A stretch of 64,000 nucleotides of DNA from Prorocentrum cordatum (GCA_963575745.1 CAUYUJ010002061.1:12501-76500), one strand, 5' to 3'; positions 51,401 to 63,005 are shown, counted from the stretch's first letter. The notes: a model not told the origin generated them from the sequence alone. Program-made: numbers and translations.

Positions 51401-52260
51401 AGGAGGAGGAGGAGGAGGAGCAGGAGGAGGAGGAGGATGAGGAGCAGGAGGAGGAAGAGGAGGAGGAGGAGGAGGAGGAGGAGGAGGAGGAGGAGCAGGA
51501 GGGGAAGGAGGAGGAGGAGAGGAGGAGGAGGGGGAGGGGGAGGGCGAGAGGGAGGGGAGGAGGAGCAGGAAGAGGAGAATAGGAATAGGAAGAGGAGGAG
51601 CAGGAAGGAAAGGAGGAGGAGCAAGCAGGAGAGGAGGAGCAGGAGCAGGAGCAGAAGCAGCAGGAGCAGAAGCTCGGCACAGGAGCAGGAGAAGATGAGG
51701 AGCAGGAGGAGGAGGAGGAGGAGAGGAGAGGTAGGAGAGGGGAGTAGAGGAGGAGGAGGAGAAGGAGGAGGAGGAGGGAAGGAGGGAGAGGAGGAGGAAG
51801 ATGAGGAAGATGAGGAGGAGATGAGGAGGAGGAGGAGGGGGAGGAAGAGGAGGGGGCGGGAGGAAGAAGGGAGGGAGAGGAGGAGGAGGAAGGAGGAGGA
51901 GGAGGAGGGAAAGGGAGGAGAAAGGGAGGAGGAGGAGGAGGAGGAGGAGGAGGAGGAGGAGGAGGAGGAGCAGGTCGAGGGAGGACGAACGGGGCCGCCA
52001 CCGCCGAGGCCGACATGGCCCGCGTGCGCCTGCGCCGCGCGGGCTCCGACGACGACGCCGCGGACGCAGTGCGCGTGCTCGTCCTCGGCGACGCCTCGGC
52101 CCGCCGCCCAGCAGCGCCCTCCCGGCGAGGGGGCCCGGCGGCGGCGGCGGCTCGCGGCGAGGAGGGGGATCGGGGGGGCGAGGGGGGGAGGAGGAGGAGC
52201 AGGAGGAGGAGGAGGAGGAGGAGGAGGAGGAGGAGGAGGAGGCCGTCTCAGAAGGCGGCG
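51401..52260 (+). repeat. Second (GAG)n block with a short GC-rich insert
   Basis: GAG repeats to about 51985, GC-rich mixed sequence at 51986-52180, then pure GAG at 52185-52240. The 1229-codon minus-strand frame through 48327-52016 is a simple-sequence artefact. Confidence 0.93.
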
Positions 52261-52490
52261 GGGCTTCTCAGAGGCCCTCGCGCCCTCTGAGGAGTCTCCT
52301 GTGCCTTCGGGGCAGGCTCAGAACACCTCTCAGAGAAGGCCGGGGGGGCTCAGAAAGCTTCTCAGAAGGCCCGGGGGGACGTCCGAGCCTTTTGGGAAGA
52401 CCCGCCCCTGCTCACTTCCCCCCCCCGGACTCGCCGCCGAGAGGGGCAAGGAGCGGGCAACAGAGAGGGAGAACTTACGGGGAGGCGGAG
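52261..52490. other. Unassigned with TCTCAGA words
   Basis: GGCTTCTCAGAGGCCC, CACCTCTCAGAGAAGGCC and GCTTCTCAGAAGGCCC recur at about 50-90 bp, a short degenerate repeat. Confidence 0.5.
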
Positions 52491-52715
52491 GGCTCCTCCT
52501 CCTCCTCCTCCTCCTCCTCCCTCCTCCTCCTCCTCTCCCTCCCTTCTTCCTCCCGCCCCCCCTCCTCCTCCTCTCCTCCTCCTCCTCCTCCTCCTCCTCC
52601 TCCTCTCCTCCTCCTCTTCATCCTCCTCATCTTCCTCCTCATCTTCCTCCTCCTCCTCCCCTCCTCCCCTCCTCCTATCTCCTCCTCCTCCTCCTCGCTC
52701 CTCCTCCTCCGGAAG
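52491..52715 (+). repeat. (CTC)n tract (opposite purine strand to the preceding block)
   Basis: CTC repeats, polypyrimidine on the plus strand, about 250 bp after the polypurine block ends. Confidence 0.95.
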
Positions 52716-53330
52716 GGGGCGGGGGAGGGGGGATGGCGGCGGGAGATGGCCCGGCCCCAGCCCTCGCGGGGGGCGGGCCATCTCCCGGAGAAGGGGGGCC
52801 AGCGACGGAGAGGGGCCGTGCCGGGCGGGCGACAGGCCAGGTCCGTCTCGCGCCCTGCTGCCTGCCTGCTGGCCCGCCTTTTGACCGCTCCCTTCGCGCG
52901 AGAGAGAGAGAGAGAGAAAAGAAAAAAAAAACAATAATAAAAGAGAAAGAGGGACAGCAACAAAACAAACACAGGAGGAGGAAGGGGAAGGGAGGGTGAG
53001 GAGGGAGGCGAAGAGGAGAGGGGGTAAGAGGTGGGGATGAGGGGGGACACGGGAAGGGGGGGAGGGGAAGGGGGGGGGAGAGATAACGACGGGTCCAGAA
53101 CGAAGGGACTTGTTAGGAATTGGAGAAGGCGATAATGCCGACGAGGACGAGGAAGAGGACGAGAAGGACCGGCGTAAACTGAAGATGCACTTCCGATGCT
53201 GCAATAAACCCTCCCGTCCCAGGCTCCCTCATCACACGTCCCTGCACGTCTTCCTTTCCGCGTCGGAACGCGCCTTTCCTTGACAGATTCTTCTCGTTTG
53301 GCGGGGTGCACGTCCGGAGCACGTGCAGTC
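52716..53330. other. Unassigned; GA/A-rich patches
   Basis: GC-rich to 52895, then GAGAGAGAGAGAGAAAAGAA, an A run and GGGAGG-rich DNA to 53090. No gene is visible. Confidence 0.45.
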
Positions 53331-53625
53331 CAGTTGTTGCGGGGCTTGGTAGGAGCCGCTGTGGGGCCTTTCGGAGGCCTCTTGGGGATTTCTGGGAGCT
53401 TCTGAGGCTTGGGGCCTCCTGGGGGCGTTTTGGGCCGTCTTGGGGCGCTCTTGCGCCGCTTGGCTCCTTCGGAGGCCATCCTGTGTGCCTCTCGCGGCTG
53501 CCTTGAAGCTCTCTTGGGGTCCTCTCGGGCCGTCTTGGCGGCCGTCTTGGGTGCCTTTTTGGGCCGTCTTGGGGCCCTCTTCGCTCGAAGACCTGGCGGC
53601 GCGTCTGCGGGTTTTTCGCTCCCGC
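53331..53625 (+). repeat. CTTGGG-type repeat copy
   Basis: GGCCTCTTGGGGATTTCTGG, GGGCCGTCTTGGGGCGCTC and similar phrases, diverged from families A and B. Confidence 0.65.
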
Positions 53626-54812
53626 CCTGCAAGGTGGAGGACGGAAGCGGAGAGTCTGGCGGGCGAGCTCGGCTTCGCTCGCTTCTTGCACTGGCTGTGA
53701 ACGGCTGGTCCTCTCGAGCGCCAGACCGACATGGCGCGGGGCGCGGTGCTTGTCCAGCGTGCGGTTGGACGTGATCGCCGCCCTCCCTCTCCGTCCTGCC
53801 TCCTTCGCTGTGGTGCTCGTCCTCTCTCTCCACCATCTCACTGCTGATGTCGCGCTAAGTTGTTGGCCCCTCGTCCGCGGCTCCTCCCCCCCGCCCCCCC
53901 CACTTCGCTCCCGCCCCCGTTGCGTCTCCTCCTCGAGCCTGGGGGCCTCGGTCCTCCTCCTCCTCGTGCTGCCCCGTGAGTCGCGCAGCGCGCGCAGTTC
54001 CCAGATGAGTGCGCACGACCAGTGGCACACCCCGTGTTGTCATCGGCCGTGCGATTCTGGGCCAGCTCCTCTTGTCGCTTACTCCAGATGGGTCTGTTAC
54101 GTCGCCGGGCAAGTGCCCAATCCTCGGGCCGTCCTCGTGCGTCATGCTGCTGGGGGAGAGCCTCCCCCACGTGTAATCTCATCGTTGGTCTGCATGTCCG
54201 CGGATCCGTGGATCAAATGGCCTCCTGGGCCCACGTGGTCGATTCTAATTTTACAGTGATGTTGGCGAACGAGATGGACCCACGAAGTTTCCGCGCCAAA
54301 ATTGGGATCTAGAACGTGGGCAAAGGGGATTCGCGAGACTGAATGGGATCTTTCGTTTTTTAGTCTGGAGGACACAACTTACATGTTCGGCCAGGGGGGA
54401 GGGTGATCGGACGAGGATCGGGGAAAACATTTGGGAGGGAGGGCGGGGTAGTCGGTGAAGGGAACAGGTGAAGGCAGGGACAGTGAGGGGAGGATGACCT
54501 CGGAAAACAGGGTGGTGTGGGACGGGAGGGGGCGTGAGCGGGGTCGTGGAGGAAGTGCTGGCTTCGGAAGGGAGGAGGGATGATGAGGGAGGAAGGCGAG
54601 GGAGGAAGGCGAGAGGAGGGGAACGAGGGCCTCGGATGAGAGGGGGGAAGGGTCGGGGAGATGAGGAGGAGGGGGGGGGGGAAGAGAAAGGGAAGGGGCA
54701 GGGCTCGGGATTCCATGGGAGGGCAGGCCACTGCTGGCGCAGCGCATGCGGCGATCGGCGAGCCGCGCACTCGAGGTCACTCGTGCCAAGGGGCACTTGA
54801 GCCAGCAGATGC
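53626..54812. other. Unassigned region
   Basis: Mixed sequence with a GGGAGG-rich part at 54400-54690. Frames on both strands lack recognisable domains. Confidence 0.4.
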
Positions 54813-54944
54813 CTGGCATCGCTCGGACGTGTGCGTTTTTTCCTCGGCGAGGACCATCGAGGAGCATCCTTGACCATCTGGCGAAAAAAGCACGCACGAA
54901 ACCGAACAAAACACAGGGAATGGACGTCCGAGCGATGGCCAGAT
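54813..54944 (+). repeat. Dispersed repeat G, copy 2
   Basis: The second copy of the 134-bp element described at 47602, same orientation, with a 4-nt deletion near the 3' end. Confidence 0.85.
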
Positions 54945-56620
54945 GGGCACTTGTGCGAGCAGATGGAATCAGAAGAGGGTTTGGCTCCCCAGCTTCCGCT
55001 TCCGAGCACGTACAAGGCATACCGCGCACCTCTACATTGGCAACGCGCGCCCCCCCCCCCCCCCGCCGCATCGCATTGCCAAGCCACGGGGTTGGTTCCA
55101 GGTATTGTCCCAAACGGCGCTTGGCATCGTGCCGGGATGAACTGTTACGATGCTGGGGACCCTTGAGTCGTATTGGAATGTGTTGGAAGCGTGCTGGAAT
55201 AATGTGGTAAGATACCGGCGAAGCTTAACATTGTACCGAACGTGTTTGGTAGAATTTCGCGTTTATATGGTTCTTTAACACATGCGGGCCAGTCCGAACG
55301 GCACTTGGTATTGTACTGGAAGCGTTTCTGCTATTCTACCATGTTTTTCTTGTGTTATAATGAAAGGCCGTTTGTTCGATATTTGGCGTCGTTCGGGACA
55401 ACGTTTGGGAGTTCGGTGCTCGGCAGTGCGAAGGGGCAGGAGGCGCCAGAGAGCTTGGGGAAGATCAGCGGACATGCGGATCGTTCGCTCGCGCACGGGG
55501 TCACAGTTGCGCTCCCCGCGAGCAAGTTGGTCAGGAACAGGTAAGCTCAATTTCGCTGATTTTCCTTCTTCGGGGTCGCATTTTTATCAAACGCGATGCT
55601 TTCCTTGCTTTTTCCTGGGCAATTCCTCTGGAAATAATTGGCCCAAGCCAGTATTCTTTTCAGAAAAAAAACAGTTTTCCTTAGTTTGCCCGTCGCTGAC
55701 TCTGACCCCCAGTAGTCGAACCCCCTTACCAGGCGAACAAGGATAGAGGAGGACCGAGATCCCCAGGCGTTTTGAGACTCCGGGGGCCTCCAGCGGCTTC
55801 TGGGGGCTTTTTACTCCAGAAGTCCCTGGAGATCTCCGGGATAAGTGATCGATGAGGAAGGGGCAATGTGCCCTTCCCCTCATCATTTGTCGTTCGCCTC
55901 CCTGCCCCGCCCCCGCACAGGTCGGCAAGACGTCCCTGGTCGAGATGATTTGCAGGGGTGGCGCCGGGGTCAGGCTTCTCCTGGGAGAGGGGTTGGGAGG
56001 CGCGGGTGAGGATTGAGGGACAGTGGTCGACCTGAACGGTGTTTTGGCGACCTCGTGAGCCGGTTTCGTCTCGACTCCGTTTTGCAGCAAGGGCGGGTCG
56101 AAGACAAAACGAGGGAAAACGATAACAAAACGAAAACGATGAGGCGGAGGAGGCGAATGAAGAGGAGGAGGAGGAGGAGGAGGAGGAGAAGAAGGAGGAG
56201 AAGAAGGAAGGAGGAGGATGGAGGAGGGTGCAGGAGAAAGAGGAGGAGGAGGAGGTGGATGAGGACCCAGGGCATCGGGCGCTGCGGAAAAGATCGAGGC
56301 GGATTTGTTTTTTTGGCAGTGGTCGGCCTGGTCTGTGGACCGCTGGCGATGTCGTAGCCTTAGAACGACGATCCGAGGCCAAAAATTGGTCCCCGTGGAC
56401 CGGGCCCGAGGACTTGAGCATGATGACTCCGCGGGCCTGGGAAGAGTGCATGGGGGCCAGAGCCATGTCTTTCTTATCGTCCTGTCGTCGCTCCCTGCGG
56501 TCACAGCTCCTCCTCCTCCTCCCCCAGCCCCCACGGCTCAGTTCCACCAGCACAGGGGCGTATTCTGTCTAACGTACGTAGCTCAGTCCACATCCATGTT
56601 TTCTCGTCTTGTCCATGCAG
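54945..56620. other. Unassigned region upstream of the LINE
   Basis: Holds a C run (55055-55069) and a GAGGAGGAG tract (56155-56260). No frame looks like a LINE first open reading frame, although one may have decayed here. Confidence 0.4.
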
Positions 56621-56621
56621 C

Positions 56622-57480
56622 ATGAGGGGCTGCTGGCTGCCCTGTCTCATGTACTCCTTGGTCGCTGGCAGCTATAACCTGTTGCGGGCGAACAGTGAGG
56701 ATCGATTGGAGGAGATTTGTCGCAGGACTACATCGTTTGACGTGCTGACCCTCGTCGGCGCGAAGACCAAGGCGGCGGCAGGAGCTTCTGTGAGGCGCCG
56801 CAAAATATGTATGCCAGCAGTGCAGCGTTCTCGTGTCGTGGTCGAAGCAGGGTATCGCTCGAGTCCAGTCGTCACCAACTCATGCGGGTGCTCGATTGTC
56901 CTGGGAAAGAGATTTTCGGTGGCATACATTGTGCGGGTCGCAGTTCCCCCACCTGAACTTCAAGGCCGTGGGCTGCTTGTTCGAGTGAACAACGGATCCT
57001 GAGATTTAGCCTGCATTGCTCTGTACTATCCCCCCCGAGTTCGGGATCTTGCGGCGATGAGTGGGTACCAGCGGACCTGTGATAAACTTACATCGTGGCT
57101 GGCTGAACAATTATGTGCTCTCCCAGCTCGGTCCACCCCAATTGTGGGTATGGACTTGAATGATGGGCTTGGGTTGGTGCATGTCGCAGGACAAGGGTGG
57201 GTGTATGATGATAAACATGTCGTCCCGTCGTCCTACGCCAGCCAGGCACACTATGCAGGGATAGCAGCGGGGGGGGGTACTAGCGAGTCATGAATTGTGT
57301 GCGGCTAACTGTGCTCGGGAACGAATGCCGGCGTTTTACCGCAACACGGGCGGAACGAATACGATTGTTTTTATGTGTTTACCGCGCCCTTTGGGGAATC
57401 AGATGTTTCACAGCAGTCCTCTTCGCCGAGTTAGTCGTGAGTTGCAGATTATTCCCTCTGCTAGACCTGCTGATCATCTC
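56622..57480 (+). pseudogene. LINE APE-type endonuclease domain (stop and frameshift)
   Basis: The frame from 56622 gives SYNLLRANSEDRLEEICRR and FDVLTLVG, the start of an exonuclease-endonuclease-phosphatase fold. GCSIVLGKRF and GRGLLVRVNN follow. A TGA at 57000-57002 interrupts it, then the same frame resumes with ALYYPPRVRDL and MDLNDG (57150-57167), which corresponds to the conserved catalytic G-D-x-N step. The frame changes in the G run near 57270. The next frame carries MPAFYRNTGGTNT and LQIIPSARPADH, the C-terminal serine/aspartate-histidine end of the domain. In active LINEs this domain nicks the target DNA. Here it is broken. Confidence 0.82.
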
Positions 57481-58520
57481 CTCATCATGACTAAGACCAT
57501 GTATGCGCCCTCTTACTCTACCTCCACCCCCCGTGCTAAACCTCATGCCTGGGATCGAGATCTGCTTATGCGGTGCCTGCGGCGTGGTGAACGACGGGCT
57601 GAGTTTGCGCAGGCACTGCGTCGCCGGCTGGAGGCTGACGAGAATGCTCTCACTGATTTACTGGAAAAGTCTACGGCAGATGCGTTCTTTGAACAGGTTA
57701 ACGCTATCCTGATTGAGGTTGGTCAAGAAGTGTTCGGCAATCCTGAATGTGAACAACAAAAAGCCCATGCACTTGAGCGAGAACAGCTGCTTGAGTAGAG
57801 ACGGCAATTTAGGCTCATGCCCCCAGAGGTTGCTGAAGAGTACGTTGTGCAGGTTCAGCACCGTCTTCGAGAGGTGTCGCGACTGCATCGATTGTTTCGG
57901 AGACTTGCTCTGGAGGAATGGAGGGAGGCGCTTTTGGAAGAGGTGCGCGAACACGGGAAATATCGTCGATTAGCGGAAGCGACTCCATTAGCGAGGCGAG
58001 CGTCTGGATCGAGGTTCGGACCAGAGAAGCGTGATTACGCAGCGATTCGAGGAACAGTAGACGACGCTGCTGACCTCAGACGCCTTGTTGCTCAGCCTGG
58101 GCCTCGTGGAGGCATGTCGGCGGTATCAGTTGATGACTGACATGACTGGCGGTCTGAGTGGATCTCTAGAGCTCCGCCTCCAGTGCAGCCATCAGAAGAT
58201 GATTTTCGAGCTGCTCGCAGATCTGCGTGCTATTTTGTCTCGCCTGACGCGCGCAGGCAAACGCCGAGCTGCCCCCGAATGGCCCCCCCCCCCCCCTCTG
58301 GAGCTCTGGTGGCTGTCATTGTTCCCGGAGAAGAACTTGAGTCAGCTGCCATCTGGAGTGCGTGCTGTTGCGTGCCCGCATTCTTTGGGGAACTTCAGAG
58401 ACCTGGTTGTCGGGGGGCTTGCTCGAAAAGGTGTTGTGGGCAAATTCCGATCTTCTGGAACCGTAGTAGGGGGGGGGGGAGGAGGGGGGGGGGGGGGGGG
58501 GGGGGGCTTATTCCGAGGCC
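57481..58520 (+). pseudogene. LINE linker between endonuclease and RT
   Basis: The frame that starts in the endonuclease continues as charged, helical sequence (CLRRGERRAEFAQALRRRLE, EVAEEYVVQVQHRLREVSRL) with TAG at 57796 and TGA at 58138. A C run (58287-58297) and a long G run (58471-58506) make the frame uncertain before the RT. Better RT-like linker text is seen in another frame at about 58270-58440. Confidence 0.6.
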
Positions 58521-59688
58521 TGACGGGAAGACTCGCTGGATCCACCTCCTGGACCCCTTTGGGGAGGCCTGGGCGTCGGGGGCGATGGCCCAGCGAGGCC
58601 AGCTGCAGGGCGCCGACCAGGATCATGGGTTTCTGAGGCATCGACGTCGAGAGCGTGCGCTCATGGTTCAGGGCATTACAGGGAAATTGCTACACCGCAT
58701 TGGCTATTCCTTCCTGCTCAACGCCCACGACCTGACGAATGCGTGGGCTAGCAGTGCCAGACCGCCGATGGGGTCTGCAATTCGAGATTTATGTTTGCGA
58801 TCATCGGTGCGATTTGCGCACCAACGTCTTAAGAGTGCTGTCATCACGGTGCGGGGGCATGAGGGGGATGTCAATATTGTACCGGGGAGTGGAGGACTGA
58901 TGGCGGATGAGTTCGCAGTCAACACCTTTGTTTGCACCTTCGTTCCTCCTGTGCAGAAGTGGCTGGATACCCGCTCCGCGTTCGACTCCCAGTCTGCTGT
59001 GCTTCATGCTAGGCGGCCGTTCTTTCGAGATGGTCGGCTGGTGTTTGAATGTGAGGCGGTCAATTGCTCGCTAACGAAGTATGCGGATGACTTGGCCAAG
59101 AAGCTTGTGCTCCCGCGAGGTGTGGACCCTCGCGAGCTGGCCCATTCAAGTCGGCAGCCCAATCAGTCTCTGGACGAGCATCTTGCTGAAGTCGGTTTTG
59201 CCCAGGATCCAACCAAGCAGGACGCGCTGTTGCACGTTCAGGGGTACGGAGCTGCTGCATGTCTTCGCGATATTCGGGCGGGGCGTCTCGTGTTTCTTGG
59301 AAAGCCTGTTCAGCGTGCTAAGGGTATGGGATCCTGGTTATCGTCTATACCAACTAGCTATGAGTTTGGACTTAAGTCGCGTATCAGTGCTGTTCGTCAG
59401 GCGTGGTATCAGATGTGTGGTTTCTGGGCTCTTCGGGGCGCTCCCCACCGACTTAGGCGTTGTTTATCGACCTCAAAGATTTATGATGTGGCTCTCTCTG
59501 GGGTGCAGGCGTTCCGCCCGAGTGTGCAACGAGTCCAGCGTCTGCAGCATGTCGTAGCCCAGCATGCGCGGAAGGCGATGATGGGCCAGGCTGTCAACTG
59601 GACCTCTGGGGTTTACCCAACAAGTCTGTCCTCTGAGGCTGTTCATAGATGGTGGCGCCCTGTTCCCCTAGAACTGGAAATACGTTAA
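58521..59688 (+). pseudogene. LINE reverse transcriptase domain
   Basis: Open without stops in one frame (the frame is open from 58183). RT blocks are recognisable: IHLLDPFGEAW, a GSGGLMADEFAVNTFVCTF stretch in place of the usual Q-G-x-P-x-S-P-L step, and YADD at 59080-59091, the two catalytic metal-binding aspartates. A post-RT region with YEFGLKSRISAVRQAWYQMC and a basic helical tail ends at TAA 59689. The catalytic motif is intact although the element is not. Known role: copying the element RNA at the nicked target and, in dinoflagellates, probably also copying trans-spliced mRNAs. Confidence 0.88.
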
Positions 59689-59689
59689 C

Positions 59690-61283
59690 GTCGTCTCCGG
59701 CTCTGGCAGAGTGGTTCAAAAGTCCCCGGGGCCCATCGTCAACTCCTGGCGTTCCTACTTGGAGCCTTCGGTAGTGACCTATTTCACGTTGACATGAAGG
59801 GGTCGGCTGGAGGGGGCGGCGTCTCCGTGGACGCAGCGCATGCGCGCAGGTATTGATAGCCTACAGGTGATTGAGGGAGGGGCTTCTTTACTGGAACAAC
59901 TTGAAGGGAGGTATTGTTTATTGTTTACTGATCCTGGGTGTGCTGAAGTGTTTTATAGTATTGATGTACGTCAGCTACGCGCTGCGGTCTTGTCTGGGAT
60001 TACCCCCCCCCTGGGACGTCGACTGCTACTGCTACGGTCGTGTGGGGGGGGGGGGGTCCGAGGTTGATGCTATGTTTACCTGCGTGATTAAGGGCGAGAG
60101 TGGGGGGGTATGCGGGCGGGCCTTGCAAGACAGACGTTCCCTACAGAACCATCTTATTTCGCGCGACGGGTTTCGAGCCTTAGATAATGTCGCGACTGTG
60201 ACTAATCAGCGCTGCGTGTGTCTTGCCACCTTTGCTCGCCCCGAGAGTGCCCGACGCCGCCTGTCTCGCAGCGTGATCAAAGGCAGGTGCCATAGGGACT
60301 GCGCCCACAACTTGGCTGAGTTTGGGAGCCCAGCATCTCTTAAGTGTCCTCTTTATGCGAGTTCTCTGCAGGCGTTTTGGCCGAGCTGCAGGTGCATCCC
60401 GGATCACACCGTGACCCTCTTCCTCTGCCACCTCCAGACGATGGGCGCGACTCCGTCGTGGATGCTGGCATCGTCCGCCGCTGCAGCCGAGGGGGGCAAG
60501 TCGAACCATCGCAAGCGGAGGGCAATCGAGGACGTAGTAGAGGAGGCCAAGAAGGAGGGAGGATGAGGCAAAGGCGGTGGAGTTCCCAAAGCCCTCGTGG
60601 CCATTCTAGCACGGCTGCCCCTCAGCAACGCTGCAGAACTACGCGAGCTGCGCGGCGTCGTTTTCGTGTTCTTTTGACGGCAGACGCCGAGCATGCAGTC
60701 ATCGAGGCCGCCAGGCCCGCTGGCGTCGCACATTGCCGAGAGGCGAAGCGGCGGAAGACAGACAATTCTACAGAGAATAGGGGCCCTCCCTTTGTTCAAG
60801 TTTGGGTCGCCCTTCTTCGTGCCATAGGCCAGGCTGGCCCACCGCCCGATGTCGCCAAGTCGTTGGAGCAGTACTGGAGCGATTTCATCATGGAAAACAG
60901 CATCGATCAGGTGGCGACGAGCGCGCGGGCGCGCCGGGCACGGCCGACGCGGAAGCAGGACCATCAGAAGGCCATGGTGCGGGTGACGTTTCCAGTGGAT
61001 CACAGTCATCAGTATCTCGAGGGCGCCATTTCGAAATGCGTCCACTCCATAGGTGCGACCAGGAAGTACGGAGCGGCGCCCAGAGGCGCCCTCGAGAGGG
61101 ATGCGCAGCGTCTCTTGGACCAGCTGGAGGGGAAGTAGGTGGTCTGAGTTTGAATGTGGGTGATATGCGCACGGATGCTCGCCAGAGTATGGGGATAAGT
61201 ACATTGAGGGGCACGAGTACTATGTCGACGACGTTTGTGGGGTCTACGACGTGTCCGACGAGAGCGATGGGTTCAACCGATAG
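59690..61283 (+). pseudogene. LINE C-terminal region with zinc-finger-like motifs
   Basis: After the RT the similarity moves through frames: about 59840-60000 (SLLEQLEGRYCLLF), then a frame change in the C run near 60005. Next come FTCVIKG, VCGRALQDRRSLQNHL and QRCVCLATFARPESARRRL ending GRC, two degenerate Cys/His fingers. MGATPSWMLASS and a basic stretch reach a TGA at 60564. Further pieces are ILARLPLSNAAELRELRG, GPPFVQVWVALL and RVTFPVDHSHQYLEGAI, ending at TAG 61136. A short acidic frame (61188-61283, YIEGHEYYVDDVCGVYDV) may be the true end. At least three frames are needed. Confidence 0.7.
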
Positions 61284-61915
61284 GCTGCCTGCTCCTCTGG
61301 TCCCATCCAGATCTGAGCCATGAATTAGATCTCCCGTGCTGCCTCCTGGGGTCCGTCTTGGGTCCTCGGCCTCGGCCCTCGGTCGTTCCGCGCCCCCTCG
61401 ACCTGCTCCTGCTCGATCTCGCCCTCCCGTCCCTCCTCCGCCCGCGTTTTGTGGTAGTGAGCGATTCCGTGCCAGTGACTGGTTCCTTGAGTTACAACGT
61501 CGTGGATTGCCCCCCCCCCCCCCCCCCTTTTCTCGGGAACTTCGGGACAGGAATCTTGTGCCTCCGAGATCTCTGTGGCTGCTGGTGTAGCCGAGGATCG
61601 ATTTGCTTTAAAGGGGGAGCGTCCATGATGACAGAACTGTTTTCATTGCGCGGGCTCGTGCGAAGCCCGCGAGCCGTCGAGCGAGAGGGGTAGGGCCACG
61701 GGGGCCTGCCTAGCGTCCGACGGGGCTTCCTGTAATTAGGGGGTGGTGCCATGAGACGCCCACCGGATATTCCTCCATTGGGGCCGTCTCCAGGCTTGAG
61801 CGTCCCCCGCCGACAGGGCTCCTCACGTTGGAAGTCTGATTCACTGCAGTCAGTTAGATCCAGCCAGTTTTGGTCTCGTAGCTAGGGAGAGACACTGGGT
61901 CCCATAGTTTTTCGC
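61284..61915. other. Unassigned, C run at 61510-61527
   Basis: Sequence after the LINE. An 18-nt C run is present. No poly(A) or simple-sequence tail directly marks the LINE end. Confidence 0.4.
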
Positions 61916-62120
61916 TTTGCTTGCTCCTCCTCCCCTTCCTCCTCCTCTTCCTCCTCGGCACTCCTGATCCTTCCTCTTCCTGCTCCCGTCTCCCTCCTCA
62001 TCCTCCTCCTTGTCCGTACTCCCCTCTCCTGCTCATCCCACCTCCTCCCTTCACCTTCCTCTTGCTCCTGCTCCTGCTGCTCCTGCTCCTCCTCCTCCTC
62101 CTCCTCCTCCTCCCTCTTCC
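61916..62120 (+). repeat. (CTC)n tract
   Basis: CTC/CCTTCC repeats with CTGCTCCTG hexamers. Confidence 0.93.
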
Positions 62121-62375
62121 GTTTTTCCCTCATAAGGAAAGCTTCCTTGTCGCACCCCGAGGCGTGTCGGTAATTCGGGCGGTATGGGCGTTTCGCCTGA
62201 GACCTCCTCACCACTTATGGTCCTGGAGCTTATTATATTGTAGTGGCCTCCGGCCAGCGCCGCCGATCCGGGACGCTTCTGTTGCTGCCGGAAGCGCAAG
62301 ATGGCGGTCATGACCGGCGCCGACGGCGAGCGTGAGGATGATGATGAGGACTGGGAATGGGGGCAACGGAGTAGG
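62121..62375. other. Unassigned spacer
   Basis: No gene or repeat is recognised. Confidence 0.35.
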
Positions 62376-62384
62376 ATGATTATT

Positions 62385-62441
<57 letters not shown>

Positions 62442-62600
62442 TTGATGAGGAGGAGGAGGAGGAGGAGGATCATGATGAGGTGGGGGGGGGGGGGGGGCGG
62501 GGGGAGGGGCAAGAACAGCAGGATGCTGAGGATGAGGAGGAGCAAAAGGAAGCGGGAAGTGCGAAAGAGGGGGAGGTGGAAAGGGAAGAGCATGACGATG
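62376..62600 (+). repeat. (GAT)n then (GAG)n and G run
   Basis: ATGATGATG (62380-62440), GAGGAGGAG (62447-62468), a G run (62482-62496) and purine-rich degenerate sequence. Confidence 0.93.
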
Positions 62601-63005
62601 ATGAGGAGATCTTCGGCGGTTGTTGGAGCTGTTCGGCGGTTGTTGGACGGCCTGTTTGGGGCCAGGTGTTGGCCCTCTTCGGGTTGACACGTTGCCGATT
62701 TGGCGCACTCTGCGAGAGCTTTGTGCTCGAGCTGTCTGCGCCCCAGTTCTTTGTGGAGCCTTGTGCATCGCCGGTCTCTGCCGGGAGCCATGGTGTTTTT
62801 GGGGTCTCTGGGACCTTCGCGCGGTCCTCTGCGGGCCTTTGTGAAATCACGGATGTGAAGGGCACCGAAGACGGGAGAATATGCGAAAACGCGGGACAAT
62901 TTTTACCTAACAGCGAAGACTGATAGGTTTCTAGTAGGGTCAAAAGAGAGCATCATGACGCCCCAGGGGGGTCTGGGCGCGATCCGGGGGAGGATGCCGG
63001 GGATT
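62601..63005. other. Unassigned sequence
   Basis: A plus frame reaches 62923 and a minus frame covers the same DNA. Neither shows a domain. Confidence 0.4.

Larger units (their letters stand above)
56622..61283 (+). mobile_element. Decayed LINE-type non-LTR retrotransposon (APE endonuclease, RT, zinc-finger-like tail)
   Basis: About 4.7 kb of collinear similarity to dinoflagellate LINE proteins can be followed through four segments. The frame is broken by in-frame stops at 57000, 57796 and 58138, a stop at 59689, and frame changes near 57270, about 59800, 60005 and after 60566. The break near 57270 lies in a G run and that at 60005 in a C run, so sequencing or assembly indels are possible as well as true decay. 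The 5' end and any first open reading frame are not recognised. The 3' limit is uncertain. Its strand is opposite to the other LINE fragment at 39481-40605. Confidence 0.85.

Noticed and set aside
48327-52016. 1229-codon minus-strand open frame
   Set aside because: It spans the (GAT)n and (GAG)n blocks and reads as Ser/Pro/Ile/His runs. Simple sequence without stops, not a gene.
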